Assembly (NCBI GenBank): GCA_016930835.1 | Contig: JAFGGA010000221.1 | Span: forward strand, 1 to 39,041 | DNA: 39,041 nt | Direction: 5' to 3' | Source: Deltaproteobacteria bacterium | Lineage (GTDB): Bacteria; Desulfobacterota; DSM-4660; Desulfatiglandales; HGW-15 | Shown: positions 18,038 through 26,433 of the stretch, piece after piece | Layout: each line of letters begins with the position of its first letter | Numbering within the stretch: position 1 is the stretch's first letter | Notes under the pieces: generated by a model | Told to the model about the DNA's origin: nothing | What the model saw: only the letters and a program-made list of their open reading frames with translations | The model's database searches: none | Translations under genes and position numbers: made by a program

Positions 18038-18130
18038 ATCAACGGACGGACAGTCCGTAACCGCGTTGTCTATACGCCTGTAAGGGAGATCGGTCAATCT
18101 ATTTTGATTTGAAGATCCGTCAGACCGATC

Positions 18131-18158
18131 TTGACAAGTTTTTTTATGCTGTTATACT
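18131..18158 (+). promoter_or_regulatory. sigma70-type promoter of the moxR-bat operon
   Basis: -35 TTGACA (18131-18136), a 16-bp T-rich spacer and -10 TATACT (18153-18158), about 65 bases before the moxR start. This is the only strong promoter seen at the head of the Bat locus. Confidence 0.75.
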
Positions 18159-18222
18159 ACGCCTCATTTAATTTATACTATTGATATCAAACAGTTACAT
18201 ACCTTTTTTCAGGAGGCGTTCT

Positions 18223-19203
18223 ATGGACATTCAGGCCGTCACGCAAGAGGTCGAAAAAAAGAGTATCATCCTTCGCCAGATTATGGCGGAGATCGAAAAG
18301 GTGATCGTGGGTCAACGTTATCTGATTGAAAGGTTGCTCATCGGCATCCTATGCGATGGCCATATGCTCCTTGAAGGCCTGCCGGGCCTGGCAAAAACAA
18401 CCGCCGTAAAGACCCTGGCGGCAGCCATACGAACCTCCTTTCAACGCATCCAATTCACCCCTGATCTCCTGCCTGCCGATATCCTGGGCACCCAGATCTA
18501 CAGGACCGATAACGCCACATTTGAGATCAAAAAAGGACCCATCTTTCACAACATTATCCTGGCCGATGAGATCAATCGAGCCCCGGCCAAGGTCCAGAGC
18601 GCCCTTTTGGAGGCCATGCAGGAAAAACAGGTCACCATCGGCGAAACCACATTCAGTCTCGAAAACCCTTTCTTGGTCCTGGCCACCCAGAACCCCATTG
18701 AACAGGAAGGGACCTACCCCTTGCCCGAGGCCCAGATCGACCGATTCATGCTCAAGATCAAGGTGGATTATCCTTCCGCGGAAGAAGAAAAGGAAATCAT
18801 GTGTCGCGTCTATCAAGGGGCCGCGGAGCATATATCCGGTGTGGTGGATGTATCCCGTATTGACTCGGCCAAAGAGACCATGAGGTCCATCCATATGGAG
18901 GAAAAGATCGTGGATTATATCGTAGCCATCTCAAGGGCCACACGCTATCCAAAAGAGTTCGGCCTGGATCTGGGCCACATGATCAGTTATGGGGCCTCCC
19001 CCCGGGCCTCCATATGGTTGGGGTTGGCCGCCAAGGCCAATGCCTTCCTGAGCGGCCGGGGGTATGTGACACCCCAGGACGTGAAATCATTGGCTCCCGA
19101 TGTGCTGCGTCACCGGATTATTATCAGCTATGAAGCCGAGGCCGAGGGGAAGACCTCGGATGATTTGATCAAGATCCTATTGGAGCGCATAGAGGTTCCA
19201 TAA
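18223..19203 (+). CDS. moxR: MoxR family AAA+ ATPase
   Basis: MoxR ATPases act as chaperone-like partners of VWA-domain proteins. The 326-residue product has Walker A GLPGLAKTT (52-60), Walker B ILADEINRAP (Asp115, Glu116), sensor-1 region ATQNPIEQEGTYPLPEAQIDRF, and a C-terminal lid containing GASPRASIWL. The start at 18223 follows AGGAGG by six bases; an upstream in-frame TTG at 18181 lacks this and adds an unlikely N-terminus. It leads a cluster of DUF58 and VWA/TPR genes, the classical MoxR-Bat arrangement, and is separated from the DUF58 gene by one base. Confidence 0.96.
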   Translation: MDIQAVTQEVEKKSIILRQIMAEIEKVIVGQRYLIERLLIGILCDGHMLLEGLPGLAKTTAVKTLAAAIRTSFQRIQFTPDLLPADILGTQIYRTDNATFEIKKGPIFHNIILADEINRAPAKVQSALLEAMQEKQVTIGETTFSLENPFLVLATQNPIEQEGTYPLPEAQIDRFMLKIKVDYPSAEEEKEIMCRVYQGAAEHISGVVDVSRIDSAKETMRSIHMEEKIVDYIVAISRATRYPKEFGLDLGHMISYGASPRASIWLGLAAKANAFLSGRGYVTPQDVKSLAPDVLRHRIIISYEAEAEGKTSDDLIKILLERIEVP

Positions 19204-19204
19204 C

Positions 19205-20080
19205 ATGCTTTCCCAAGAACTGCTTAAAAAAATCCAGAGATTCCATTTTCGGACCAGCCGTCTGGCCAGCGACCTTTTTGCGGGCCAGTACGAAAGCGCC
19301 TTTAAGGGCCGCGGTATGGAATTCTCCGAGGTGCGGGAGTACCAACCCGGTGACGATGTCCGAAACATTGACTGGAACGTCTCGGCCCGCTATGGACATC
19401 CATTTGTAAAGATCTTTCATGAGGAGCGGGAACTGACCGTGATGCTTTTGTTGGACCTTTCCGGTTCCAATCGTTTTGGGACCCATGCCCGGTTTAAAAG
19501 AGAGCTTTTGGCGGAGGTGGCCGGCATGCTGGCATTCCTGGCCATACGGACCAATGATAAGGTCGGCGCCATCCTCTTTACCTCTCAAGTGGAAAAATTC
19601 ATCCCGCCCAAAAAAGGGGCATCCCACGTGTGGCGCCTCATCAAAGAGATATTCACCTATGAACCGCAGGACCTCCGAACCGACATAGACGCGGTGCTGA
19701 CCTATCTCAACCGGGTGGTCAAACGCCATGCCATCGTGTTCCTCATTTCCGATTGCATGGATAATGGCTTTGAGCACTCTTTTCGCTTGAGTGCCAAAAA
19801 ACACGACCTGACCATCATTCGAGTATCAGACCCCACTGAAGATGATATCCCAAACCTAGGGCTCATCACATGTCAAGACCCGGAGACCGGACAGGTGGCA
19901 ATTATCAATACAGCGAATAAGGCCCTAAGGAAAAAATGGCAAACATACCGGACCGAACAGATCGCCCTGCTTCATGATCTTGTGAAAAAGGTGGGCGTTG
20001 AAATAGCGGAACTGCGCACGGACGGACCTGTGATCGAGCCGTTGACGCGACTCTTCAATCAAAGGAGAAAACGGTTTTGA
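19205..20080 (+). CDS. DUF58 domain protein
   Basis: This 291-residue DUF58 protein is the standard second gene of MoxR loci. The hallmark REYQPGDDVRNIDWNVSAR is present at about residues 47-65. It is followed by a VWA-like fold start, LLLDLSGSNRFG, where the metal-site Ser positions are only partly kept. The remainder reads as alternating strands and helices (AILFTSQVEKFIPP, IVFLISDCMD). No membrane segment is visible, so it is likely cytoplasmic. It overlaps the next gene by four bases (TTGA). The role is inferred from family context: a partner of MoxR in assembly or activation of the Bat membrane complex. Confidence 0.93.
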   Translation: MLSQELLKKIQRFHFRTSRLASDLFAGQYESAFKGRGMEFSEVREYQPGDDVRNIDWNVSARYGHPFVKIFHEERELTVMLLLDLSGSNRFGTHARFKRELLAEVAGMLAFLAIRTNDKVGAILFTSQVEKFIPPKKGASHVWRLIKEIFTYEPQDLRTDIDAVLTYLNRVVKRHAIVFLISDCMDNGFEHSFRLSAKKHDLTIIRVSDPTEDDIPNLGLITCQDPETGQVAIINTANKALRKKWQTYRTEQIALLHDLVKKVGVEIAELRTDGPVIEPLTRLFNQRRKRF

Positions 20081-21096
20081 GAGGTCTATGGCTGAAAAAA
20101 AAGATATTCAAAACCGAATCAAAGGAAAAGGGGATTGAACACTGGGCCACCTTTCTCTGCTTTTCAATCTTTTTGTTCCTCTGGTTGATGAGTTATTCAA
20201 GCCCTGTCCGGGCCGTAAATAAAAACGATAGAACCCATGGTTTTTTGACCGTGAATACGGATCGTAAAGAAGTCGCGGTGGGGGGTATCATTGAACTCAC
20301 AATGGCTTACCGATTACCTGAAGGCGCCCGTATCTCTGGCAAACCGAAAATACGGGGTCTTGAAGGACTAACCATTATCGATCAGGCCATGGATGAGGGA
20401 CGAATTCGTATACGACTGCTGGTGGATCATTTGGGATCGTGGGAATCCGGAACCATTGAGCTTGAATATGTGGATAAGGATGGGGAAAAAGCGTTTCTTA
20501 CGACGGAACCTGTTTCCATTACCGTAATATCCAATCTAGGGGATAAACCTGCCGAGGCCCGACTTCGACCGATCAGGGATATTCTTCCGACTCGATCCGT
20601 ATGGAGGTCAATATTGCCTTGGGCCGCCGTGGCCTTGGCCCTGATCATCGTGGCGGCATGGTTCTTCCGGTGGATATGGAAACGACGGAACCTGAAATCA
20701 CTTGAACCATACCCTGAACCGCCTCACATCCGGGCGGAAAAAGAGATAAAGGCCTTGAATGCCCGACAACTCTTTGAAAAAGGCCAAGTAAAGATGTTCT
20801 ACTTTGGATTGTCCGAGATCCTGCGTCATTATGTGGAGGCGATCCGACAATTTCCTGCTGCCGAATCAACCACGGAAGAGATCGCGCATTACGTGAAACA
20901 CGAAGAGGACCGAAAACTTATTCCATTGCTCCGGCAGGCGGATATGGTCAAATTCGCGGATAACATCCCAACCCAAACCCGGAAGGACGAAGATATCCAG
21001 ATGGCTTTAATCTATATTAGGGAGACAAGTCCGATGCCGGAAGATAAGGGTTTAGATCAGGCGAAAGGCACAAGACGCAAGGCGCAAGGTTTTTGA
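20077..21096 (+). CDS. Short BatD-like membrane protein
   Basis: This 339-residue protein starts at TTG 20077, with AAAGGAG upstream and a four-base overlap with the DUF58 gene. A signal or anchor helix (about 25-46) leads to a single beta-rich domain (about 55-155; GIIELTMAYRLPEGARI, IRIRLLVDHLGSWESGTIEL) like the oxygen-tolerance BatD repeats. A transmembrane helix (about 178-200) is followed by a cytoplasmic helical region resembling the C-terminal part of BatD (REIL-type KGQVKMFYFGLSEILRHYVEA). The last 11 or so residues (AKGTRRKAQGF) and the stop codon are encoded by the GCGCAAGG palindromic repeat, so the native C-terminus was probably different. A DUF4381-type protein is the alternative label. 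Confidence 0.8.
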   Translation: MRGLWLKKKIFKTESKEKGIEHWATFLCFSIFLFLWLMSYSSPVRAVNKNDRTHGFLTVNTDRKEVAVGGIIELTMAYRLPEGARISGKPKIRGLEGLTIIDQAMDEGRIRIRLLVDHLGSWESGTIELEYVDKDGEKAFLTTEPVSITVISNLGDKPAEARLRPIRDILPTRSVWRSILPWAAVALALIIVAAWFFRWIWKRRNLKSLEPYPEPPHIRAEKEIKALNARQLFEKGQVKMFYFGLSEILRHYVEAIRQFPAAESTTEEIAHYVKHEEDRKLIPLLRQADMVKFADNIPTQTRKDEDIQMALIYIRETSPMPEDKGLDQAKGTRRKAQGF

Positions 21097-21149
21097 ATCA
21101 ACTAATGAGATTTTATGGGCCCTGCGCCGTGTGCCCTGTGCCTTTCGCC
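21060..21149. repeat. Palindromic GCGCAAGG repeat, copy 2
   Basis: Inverted arms at 21060-21089 and 21120-21149 pair as GGCGAAAGGCACAAGACG with CGTGTGCCCTGTGCCTTTCGCC-type sequence over about 30 bases. It is the second member of the family seen at 6649-6737. The left arm is translated as the C-terminus of the upstream BatD-like protein. Confidence 0.75.
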
Positions 21150-21206
21150 AGGTTGGTTGATAAAAAAACAAACATCGATGCGCATTTCTCAAAAAGATCA
21201 TTTTTG

Positions 21207-21389
21207 ACGATCTTTTCAAAAGTCGGAAAATACGCATTTCTGTCATTCCGGCCTGCCTGTGCGTGTCCGCACGCGGACAGGCGAAGGCCGGAATCCAGTC
21301 TTTTCAGATAGTTACATGGGCTCTGGACCCCGGCTGCAGTCTATCCCATACTTGATACTGGACCGGGGTGACGACTTTTACGAGTATGT
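21207..21389. mobile_element. MITE-like element, copy C (183 bp)
   Basis: Termini are ACGATCTTTTCAAAAGTCG at 21207 and the complement of ACATACTCGTAAAAGTCG ending at 21389. The flanking repeats are CATTTTTG (21199-21206) and CATTTTCG (21390-21397), 7 of 8 identical. Internal palindromes are a long arm around GTGCGTGTCCGCACGC and a second around GACCCCGG and CCGGGGTGA. The length matches copies B and D exactly. It splits the Bat operon between the BatD-like gene and batA. Confidence 0.85.
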
Positions 21390-21421
21390 CATTTTCGACC
21401 TTTGCACAAAAGAAAAAATAG

Positions 21422-22417
21422 ATGATGTTTCATTTTGCATATCCCGTTGTACTGATATTGCTCCTGCCCGTGGCGGCCTGGTTTGCTTATGCTTTGTTGC
21501 GCAAACCCGTTGGCATCACCTACTCCATTACATCCAAGATTGTGGAACTGGCCGGTCAAACCGGAGATATATTTCATCGAATCCCAATATTTATACGACT
21601 TGTTTGCCTGATTTTGCTGGTCCTGGCCGCCGCGCGTCCCCAATTCTTTAACGTCTCAAGGGATATCCGGTCCCCGGGTGTGGATATCATCTTGTGCCTG
21701 GATACTTCCGGTTCAATGCAGGCCCTCGACTTCGAGTTGAGCGGAAAACCGGTCTCACGCCTCACCGCCGTCAAAAAGGTCGTGAGTGAGTTTATTCAAA
21801 AGAGAGAAATGGACCGGATCGGTCTGGTGGTGTTCGGCCAGGAGGCTTTTACCCAAGCGCCCCTGACTCTGGACAAAGGGCTTCTTATGGGACTGGTGGA
21901 AAGGATGGAGATCGGCATGGCCGGTGATATGACGGCCATCGGGTCGGCCATCGCCATCGGGGGAAAACGGCTGAAGGACCTCAAGGCGAAATCCAGGATC
22001 CTCATCTTGTTGACCGACGGCAGGCACAACGCCGGGGAACTGTCACCCGAGCAGGCAGCGGAAGCCGTCCGTGCCCTGGGCGTAAAGATTTATACCATCG
22101 GCGTGGGAGGGTATGGACCGGCGCCTTTCCGGGTCAGGGACCTATTCGGGACGCGCACGGTTTACCAACAGGTGGATCTGGATGAAACCACGCTAAAAAA
22201 GGTGGCGGAAATCGGAAACGGACAATATTTCAGGGCCGCAGACAGCGAGAAGCTATCGGAGATATACGATATCATTGATAAAGAAGAAAAAGCAGAGGTC
22301 AAGGTCAAAGAATTTTTCCATTTTCGCGAACTGTATATCTATTTCCTGATACCGGCGTTGATTTTGCTTGGCTTGGAGCTGACTTTAAAAACCACCATCA
22401 TGAGAGGGATCCCGTGA
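21422..22417 (+). CDS. batA: BatA-like VWA domain membrane protein
   Basis: This 331-residue protein has the BatA layout: two N-terminal membrane helices (about 7-26 and 54-72), a periplasmic-side VWA domain (about 86-280), and a C-terminal helix (about 307-325). The metal-ion-dependent adhesion site is intact: DTSGSM (Asp94, Ser96, Ser98), a downstream Thr in GDMTAIGSAI, and LTDGRHNAG. AARPQ before the VWA domain is typical. The start is either of two adjacent ATGs (21422 or 21425). Neither has a visible ribosome-binding site, and a MITE-like element ends only 33 bases upstream. It overlaps batB by four bases (GTGA). Confidence 0.93.
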   Translation: MMFHFAYPVVLILLLPVAAWFAYALLRKPVGITYSITSKIVELAGQTGDIFHRIPIFIRLVCLILLVLAAARPQFFNVSRDIRSPGVDIILCLDTSGSMQALDFELSGKPVSRLTAVKKVVSEFIQKREMDRIGLVVFGQEAFTQAPLTLDKGLLMGLVERMEIGMAGDMTAIGSAIAIGGKRLKDLKAKSRILILLTDGRHNAGELSPEQAAEAVRALGVKIYTIGVGGYGPAPFRVRDLFGTRTVYQQVDLDETTLKKVAEIGNGQYFRAADSEKLSEIYDIIDKEEKAEVKVKEFFHFRELYIYFLIPALILLGLELTLKTTIMRGIP

Positions 22418-23433
22418 GCTTTACGCATACCTGGATGTTGCATCTTCTTTGGATCCTGCCTGTGGTCTTACTGGCCTTCATTGTGGAGAGCCGAAAAAAG
22501 GATAGGGTCCTGGCCGCATTCGCAAAAAAAGACATGATCGGACGCCTCACCGGGGAGATCCATAAGGGAAGGCGGTTTATCAAACAGCTTGCCCTCCTGA
22601 TCGCTTATGCCTTGATGATCTTTGCCTTGGCCGGACCTCGATGGGGCATCCGGTTTCAGGAGGTCAGCCAAAAAGGTGTGGATATCATGCTCCTGGTGGA
22701 TGTCTCGCCGAGCATGATGGTGGAGGATATCAAACCCAACCGGTTGGAACAGGCCAAACGGGAGATCATGGACTTTCTACGCGTGGTCCAGGGGGATCGT
22801 GTGGGACTTGTGGCATTCTCCGGCGCCGCCTTTATACAATGTCCTTTGACCCTGGATTACAGTGCCCTGGAAATGTTTTTAAGTGCCCTGGAACCGGATC
22901 TCATCCCCGTCGTGGGTACGGACCTGGGTGCGGCCATTGATACGGGCCTATCGGCATTTGATTTTACATCCGAGACCGACAAGGTCCTCCTGATGATTAC
23001 GGATGGTGAGGATAATGAAAACAAGGGCGTGGAATCGGCCCAAGAGGCTGCTCAAAAGGGTGTGAAGGTCTTTGTGTTCGGAATCGGTGATGTCTCGGGC
23101 GGCCCCATTCCGGTTGGTGATGGGAAAGGGGGATTCAAGAAAGATCATGAAGGGAAACTGGTCCTGTCCAAGTTGAACGAACAGGGCCTCAGGAGGATCG
23201 CTTCTTTGACCGGTGGTGCCTATGTGCGGTCAATCGCCGGAGATCTAGATCTGGATGCCATCTATTTCGACGGCATCCGGTCCAAGACCGATGCACAAGT
23301 CCTTAAGGGCGGCAAGATCAAGGTCTATGAAGAGCGATTCGTGCCTTTTCTCCTGGTCGCCATTGTGCTATTGATCCTGGAGGGATTGATCTGGGAGCGG
23401 AAGTCCTTGAAACCAAAAAATACAACATTCTGA
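22414..23433 (+). CDS. batB: BatB-like VWA domain membrane protein
   Basis: This 339-residue paralogue of BatA starts at GTG 22414 inside the batA stop region. Two N-terminal helices (about 7-24, 57-74) are followed by a VWA domain with a complete metal site, DVSPSM (Asp96, Ser98, Ser100), then VVGTDLGAAIDTGL and MITDGEDNENKG, and one C-terminal helix (about 314-331). FALAGPRWG before the domain is a BatB signature. BatA and BatB are thought to form a membrane complex with BatC-E; in other bacteria Bat loci are linked to envelope stress or oxygen tolerance. A 198-bp palindromic element separates it from batC. Confidence 0.93.
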   Translation: MSFTHTWMLHLLWILPVVLLAFIVESRKKDRVLAAFAKKDMIGRLTGEIHKGRRFIKQLALLIAYALMIFALAGPRWGIRFQEVSQKGVDIMLLVDVSPSMMVEDIKPNRLEQAKREIMDFLRVVQGDRVGLVAFSGAAFIQCPLTLDYSALEMFLSALEPDLIPVVGTDLGAAIDTGLSAFDFTSETDKVLLMITDGEDNENKGVESAQEAAQKGVKVFVFGIGDVSGGPIPVGDGKGGFKKDHEGKLVLSKLNEQGLRRIASLTGGAYVRSIAGDLDLDAIYFDGIRSKTDAQVLKGGKIKVYEERFVPFLLVAIVLLILEGLIWERKSLKPKNTTF

Positions 23434-23526
23434 AGGTTGCTTCCACTCATCACTTGACGGAACGATCAGACGCCTATTGACTTTGACAGGGATATCATAA
23501 ACCGTAGAATAATGAACCAGGAATAT

Positions 23527-23724
23527 CAAATTTTGTAACAATTTAGGTTTTTCTAACTCCAAACGATTGGATTCCGCGATCAAGTCGAGGAATGACCGTG
23601 CAAAAATCAGATGTGATCATTTACAGTCGCGTAACCAAAACTAGGCTGGTCATTCCGCGACTTGATCGCGGAATCCATGGGTCTGCGCCAAGTTTTTCAA
23701 AAATCTAAAATGATACCAAATTTT
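23527..23724. repeat. 198-bp palindromic element with AAATTTTGTAAC ends, copy 1
   Basis: Outer inverted ends are AAATTTTGTAACAATTT (from 23528) and, in complement, AAAATTTGGTATCATTTTA (ending 23724). An inner perfect palindrome pairs GGATTCCGCGATCAAGTCG (23572 on) with CGACTTGATCGCGGAATCC. The only other copy here (36414-36803) is interrupted by MITE copy D but has the same net length. It sits between batB and batC in a 355-bp gap that otherwise shows no gene. Confidence 0.82.
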
Positions 23725-23788
23725 AAAGTGAATACTTCATTATTCTTCAGTTCCTGGTTCGACATTCGATATTCCATGAATTAAAGCT

Positions 23789-24667
23789 ATGACTCAAATC
23801 AAACAAATATATTTGATCCTGTTCATTCTCCTCCTTTTTCCGGATCGCTCCCACGCCACTGAAGACCCGGATGACCTATACAGGCAAGGGCGGTTCAAGG
23901 AAGCCGAGGCCGCCTATGCCCAAAAGGACATGGATCATCCAAAGGATATACGTTACCGGTATAATAAAGGATGCGCGGCCTATCAGAATGCCGACCTCCA
24001 GGGCGCGGCCGCGGCCTTTTCCAGTGTCTTGAAGCGAACAACGGATGATGATGTCCGTTTTCGTACGGTCTTCAACCTGGGTAACACGGCCTTCACCCAA
24101 GGCGATTTCCAGTCTGCCGTGGAGTATTATAGACAGGCCATCCTTTTGAAGCCGGAAAATGAGGATGCCCGATACAATCTTGAATTGGCCCTGAAGGAGC
24201 GGCAAAAGCAAAAAGAAGAGGAAAGCTCCCGGCACCAAGAAGAAGATCAGGAGGACGATTCAGGTCAAAAAGGTGAGCATGGTTCTGACGACCAAAATCA
24301 GGATCAACAACAGCAAGAGCAACCTTCAGATCAAACGGATAAAGGGGATCGAGAAAATCAAACGTCTCAAGATCAGGACGGAAAAGATCAGAAAGGAGAG
24401 TCCGAACCAGGAGACACATCCGGCCAAGATCAAGATCAAAGGGCGGGGACAGAGAATCCTGAAGATCTTTCCGGTGATCTCAAATCATCCCAACAAATGC
24501 CTGGGCAAGGGCAAGAGGATAAACAAGAAAATTCCCCCACGACGATGATGGAAAGGAAAAAGGCTGAGGCCCTTTTGGATAATATCAGAGAAGATCCATC
24601 CCGGATCCTGCGTTTTCAGATCCCCGAAGAAAATAGACATGGGATTTCATCAGGGAAGGATTGGTAA
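23789..24667 (+). CDS. batC: BatC-like TPR protein with Gln/Asp-rich tail
   Basis: This 292-residue exported protein has a signal sequence (about 5-23, cleavage near SHA) and three to four TPR units (about 27-140; LYRQGRFKEAEAAYAQ, FNLGNTAFTQGDFQSAVEYYRQAILLKPEN). A strongly biased Gln/Asp/Glu/Lys/Ser tail (about 145-250) follows, then a short conserved end (LLDNIREDPSRILRFQI), typical of BatC. The tail's composition is usual for this family and need not imply transfer. It precedes batD with three bases between its stop and the batD ATG. Confidence 0.9.
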   Translation: MTQIKQIYLILFILLLFPDRSHATEDPDDLYRQGRFKEAEAAYAQKDMDHPKDIRYRYNKGCAAYQNADLQGAAAAFSSVLKRTTDDDVRFRTVFNLGNTAFTQGDFQSAVEYYRQAILLKPENEDARYNLELALKERQKQKEEESSRHQEEDQEDDSGQKGEHGSDDQNQDQQQQEQPSDQTDKGDRENQTSQDQDGKDQKGESEPGDTSGQDQDQRAGTENPEDLSGDLKSSQQMPGQGQEDKQENSPTTMMERKKAEALLDNIREDPSRILRFQIPEENRHGISSGKDW

Positions 24668-24669
24668 AA

Positions 24670-26433
24670 ATGACGTCCCGATTCCGACATATATTATTCC
24701 TATCAATGCTAGCCATTTTGATCCTATCCGCTTCCCTGGGCTACGGGGCGGATATCACCGTGACCCTGACATTGGACCGGACCGAGGCAACCACCGTCGA
24801 CTCCGTCCGAATGAAGGTGAGTGTCTCTGGTGTCCGCGAAAGCACATCTTCGCCTGGGATACAAGGTCTTGAAAACTTTTATGTCACTCAGGGTGGCACA
24901 TCCAGTCGGGTGGAGATCATCAATGGACAAATGAAGGCCGGCGTGGATTATACCTATTTTCTCCAACCCAGACAGACCGGGACATTTCAAATCGGTCCTG
25001 CTGAATTGATGATCAAGGGTAAAACCTTTCAAAGCAATACCGTTACATTGACTGTGATCAAATCGGATCAGGCGACAGGGTCGGATAAAGGTCCGCTTTT
25101 CCTGGTTTCCACATTGTCATCCAATGATGTGTATCTGGAAGAACAGGCCATTTATAGTCTTAAACTCTATATTCAGGCCAATGTTCGGGACATCTCATTG
25201 CACCCGCTTGAGATGGAAGGGATTACATTGACACAGCTCGGTGATGCCCAGGAATATCAGAGCATATACAACAACCAATCTTACAAGGTTATTGAAGTAG
25301 GATTCGCCTTGACCCCAACCAAACCCGGAGGATACGTCATTGGCCCTGCAAAAATGAGCATGACGGTCTTGGAATCACGGCGTCGATCCCCCGGAAGCCT
25401 CTTTGATGATCCCTTTTTTCATCTCACCACCGGTCGACCCGTCACTATTGCAAGTGAACCTTTGACCCTCAATGTACGACCCCTGCCGGATAAAGGCCGT
25501 CCAACGAATTACATCGGATTGGTGGGCCGTTTTGAGATGACATCCCATCTGGAGCCTTCGACCATCGAGGCCGGAGAATCAGCCACCCTCACCGTTCAAA
25601 TAAAAGGGCTTGGAAAAATCAATCTGATTCCGGACCTGAATATCCCCTCATTGAATGACACGAAAATCTATGCGGATCAGCCGGTCTTGAACGTGACCAA
25701 GGACCGCGGAGGGATCGGCGGCTCGAAAACGATGAAGTGGGCCATTGTTCCGGAAAAAGAAGGACAAACGATCATACCGTCTCTTACCTTAAGCTATTTT
25801 GATACGACCACCCATCAATATCGCACTCTAAAAACCCCGTCCTATTCACTCAATGTGTTGCCAGGTCAGGGACAACGGGACACCCCAGCCATAGGTTCCG
25901 CAAAGGATCAAGGTGCCGATAATACGGTAAAAAAGGCCATCAAGGAATTGGGCAGGGATATCCTGCCGGTTCATACATCCATCAAGGCCCTGTCTCAACC
26001 CCTTTCTCCAACTCGGATCAATCCCATGATCGGGTTGATCCTTTTCGGGCCGTTGGTTATTTATGGGGGTGTCTTCTTTATCGTCCTTTTTCGAAAGCGA
26101 TCGTTAGAGAGCCAAACAGAAATAACAGCTAAACGGGCGGCAAGAAAATTTTCAAAACAATGCCGTCAAGATGATCTCTGTGCGAACGACCTGCTCCTTG
26201 CAATAAGAGACTACCTGAACGAGAAACTGGGACTCTCCTTGGGTGCGGTCACGGCTCATGAGGCTTCTGTTATCCTGGAGTCCAGAGGAGCCAGTCATGA
26301 AGCCGTGCAATACATGCGGGATATCATTCAAAGATGTGAAGATGCAATTTACACAGGCCAAGGTCAAAGCCCCATTGTTCAAGATTTGGATATGGTCAAG
26401 CTCATCAAACGAATCGATAAGGAAATCCGATAA
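24670..26433 (+). CDS. batD: BatD oxygen-tolerance family membrane protein
   Basis: This is a full-length BatD of 587 residues. A signal peptide (about 5-25, ending SLGYGA) precedes several beta-sandwich repeats (ITVTLTLDRTEATTVDSVRM, QTGTFQIGPAELMIKGKTF, GRFEMTSHLEPSTIEAGESATLTV). A transmembrane helix (about 450-470) and a cytoplasmic helical tail (DLLLAIRDYLNEKLGLSLGAVT) complete it. I chose ATG 24670 because GGGAAGGA lies nine bases upstream; an in-frame TTG at 24661 is too close to that site. It abuts batE directly. Together with the shorter protein at 20077, the locus has two BatD-type proteins. Confidence 0.93.
   Translation: MTSRFRHILFLSMLAILILSASLGYGADITVTLTLDRTEATTVDSVRMKVSVSGVRESTSSPGIQGLENFYVTQGGTSSRVEIINGQMKAGVDYTYFLQPRQTGTFQIGPAELMIKGKTFQSNTVTLTVIKSDQATGSDKGPLFLVSTLSSNDVYLEEQAIYSLKLYIQANVRDISLHPLEMEGITLTQLGDAQEYQSIYNNQSYKVIEVGFALTPTKPGGYVIGPAKMSMTVLESRRRSPGSLFDDPFFHLTTGRPVTIASEPLTLNVRPLPDKGRPTNYIGLVGRFEMTSHLEPSTIEAGESATLTVQIKGLGKINLIPDLNIPSLNDTKIYADQPVLNVTKDRGGIGGSKTMKWAIVPEKEGQTIIPSLTLSYFDTTTHQYRTLKTPSYSLNVLPGQGQRDTPAIGSAKDQGADNTVKKAIKELGRDILPVHTSIKALSQPLSPTRINPMIGLILFGPLVIYGGVFFIVLFRKRSLESQTEITAKRAARKFSKQCRQDDLCANDLLLAIRDYLNEKLGLSLGAVTAHEASVILESRGASHEAVQYMRDIIQRCEDAIYTGQGQSPIVQDLDMVKLIKRIDKEIR

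Noticed and set aside
22641-22940. 99-codon plus-strand frame inside batB
   Set aside because: It is Gly/Pro/Cys-rich and overlaps the conserved VWA domain of batB in another frame; a compositional shadow.
23572-23680. Possible CRISPR-like repeat
   Set aside because: The repeated unit occurs as an inverted pair within one element, not as regularly spaced direct repeats with unique spacers.
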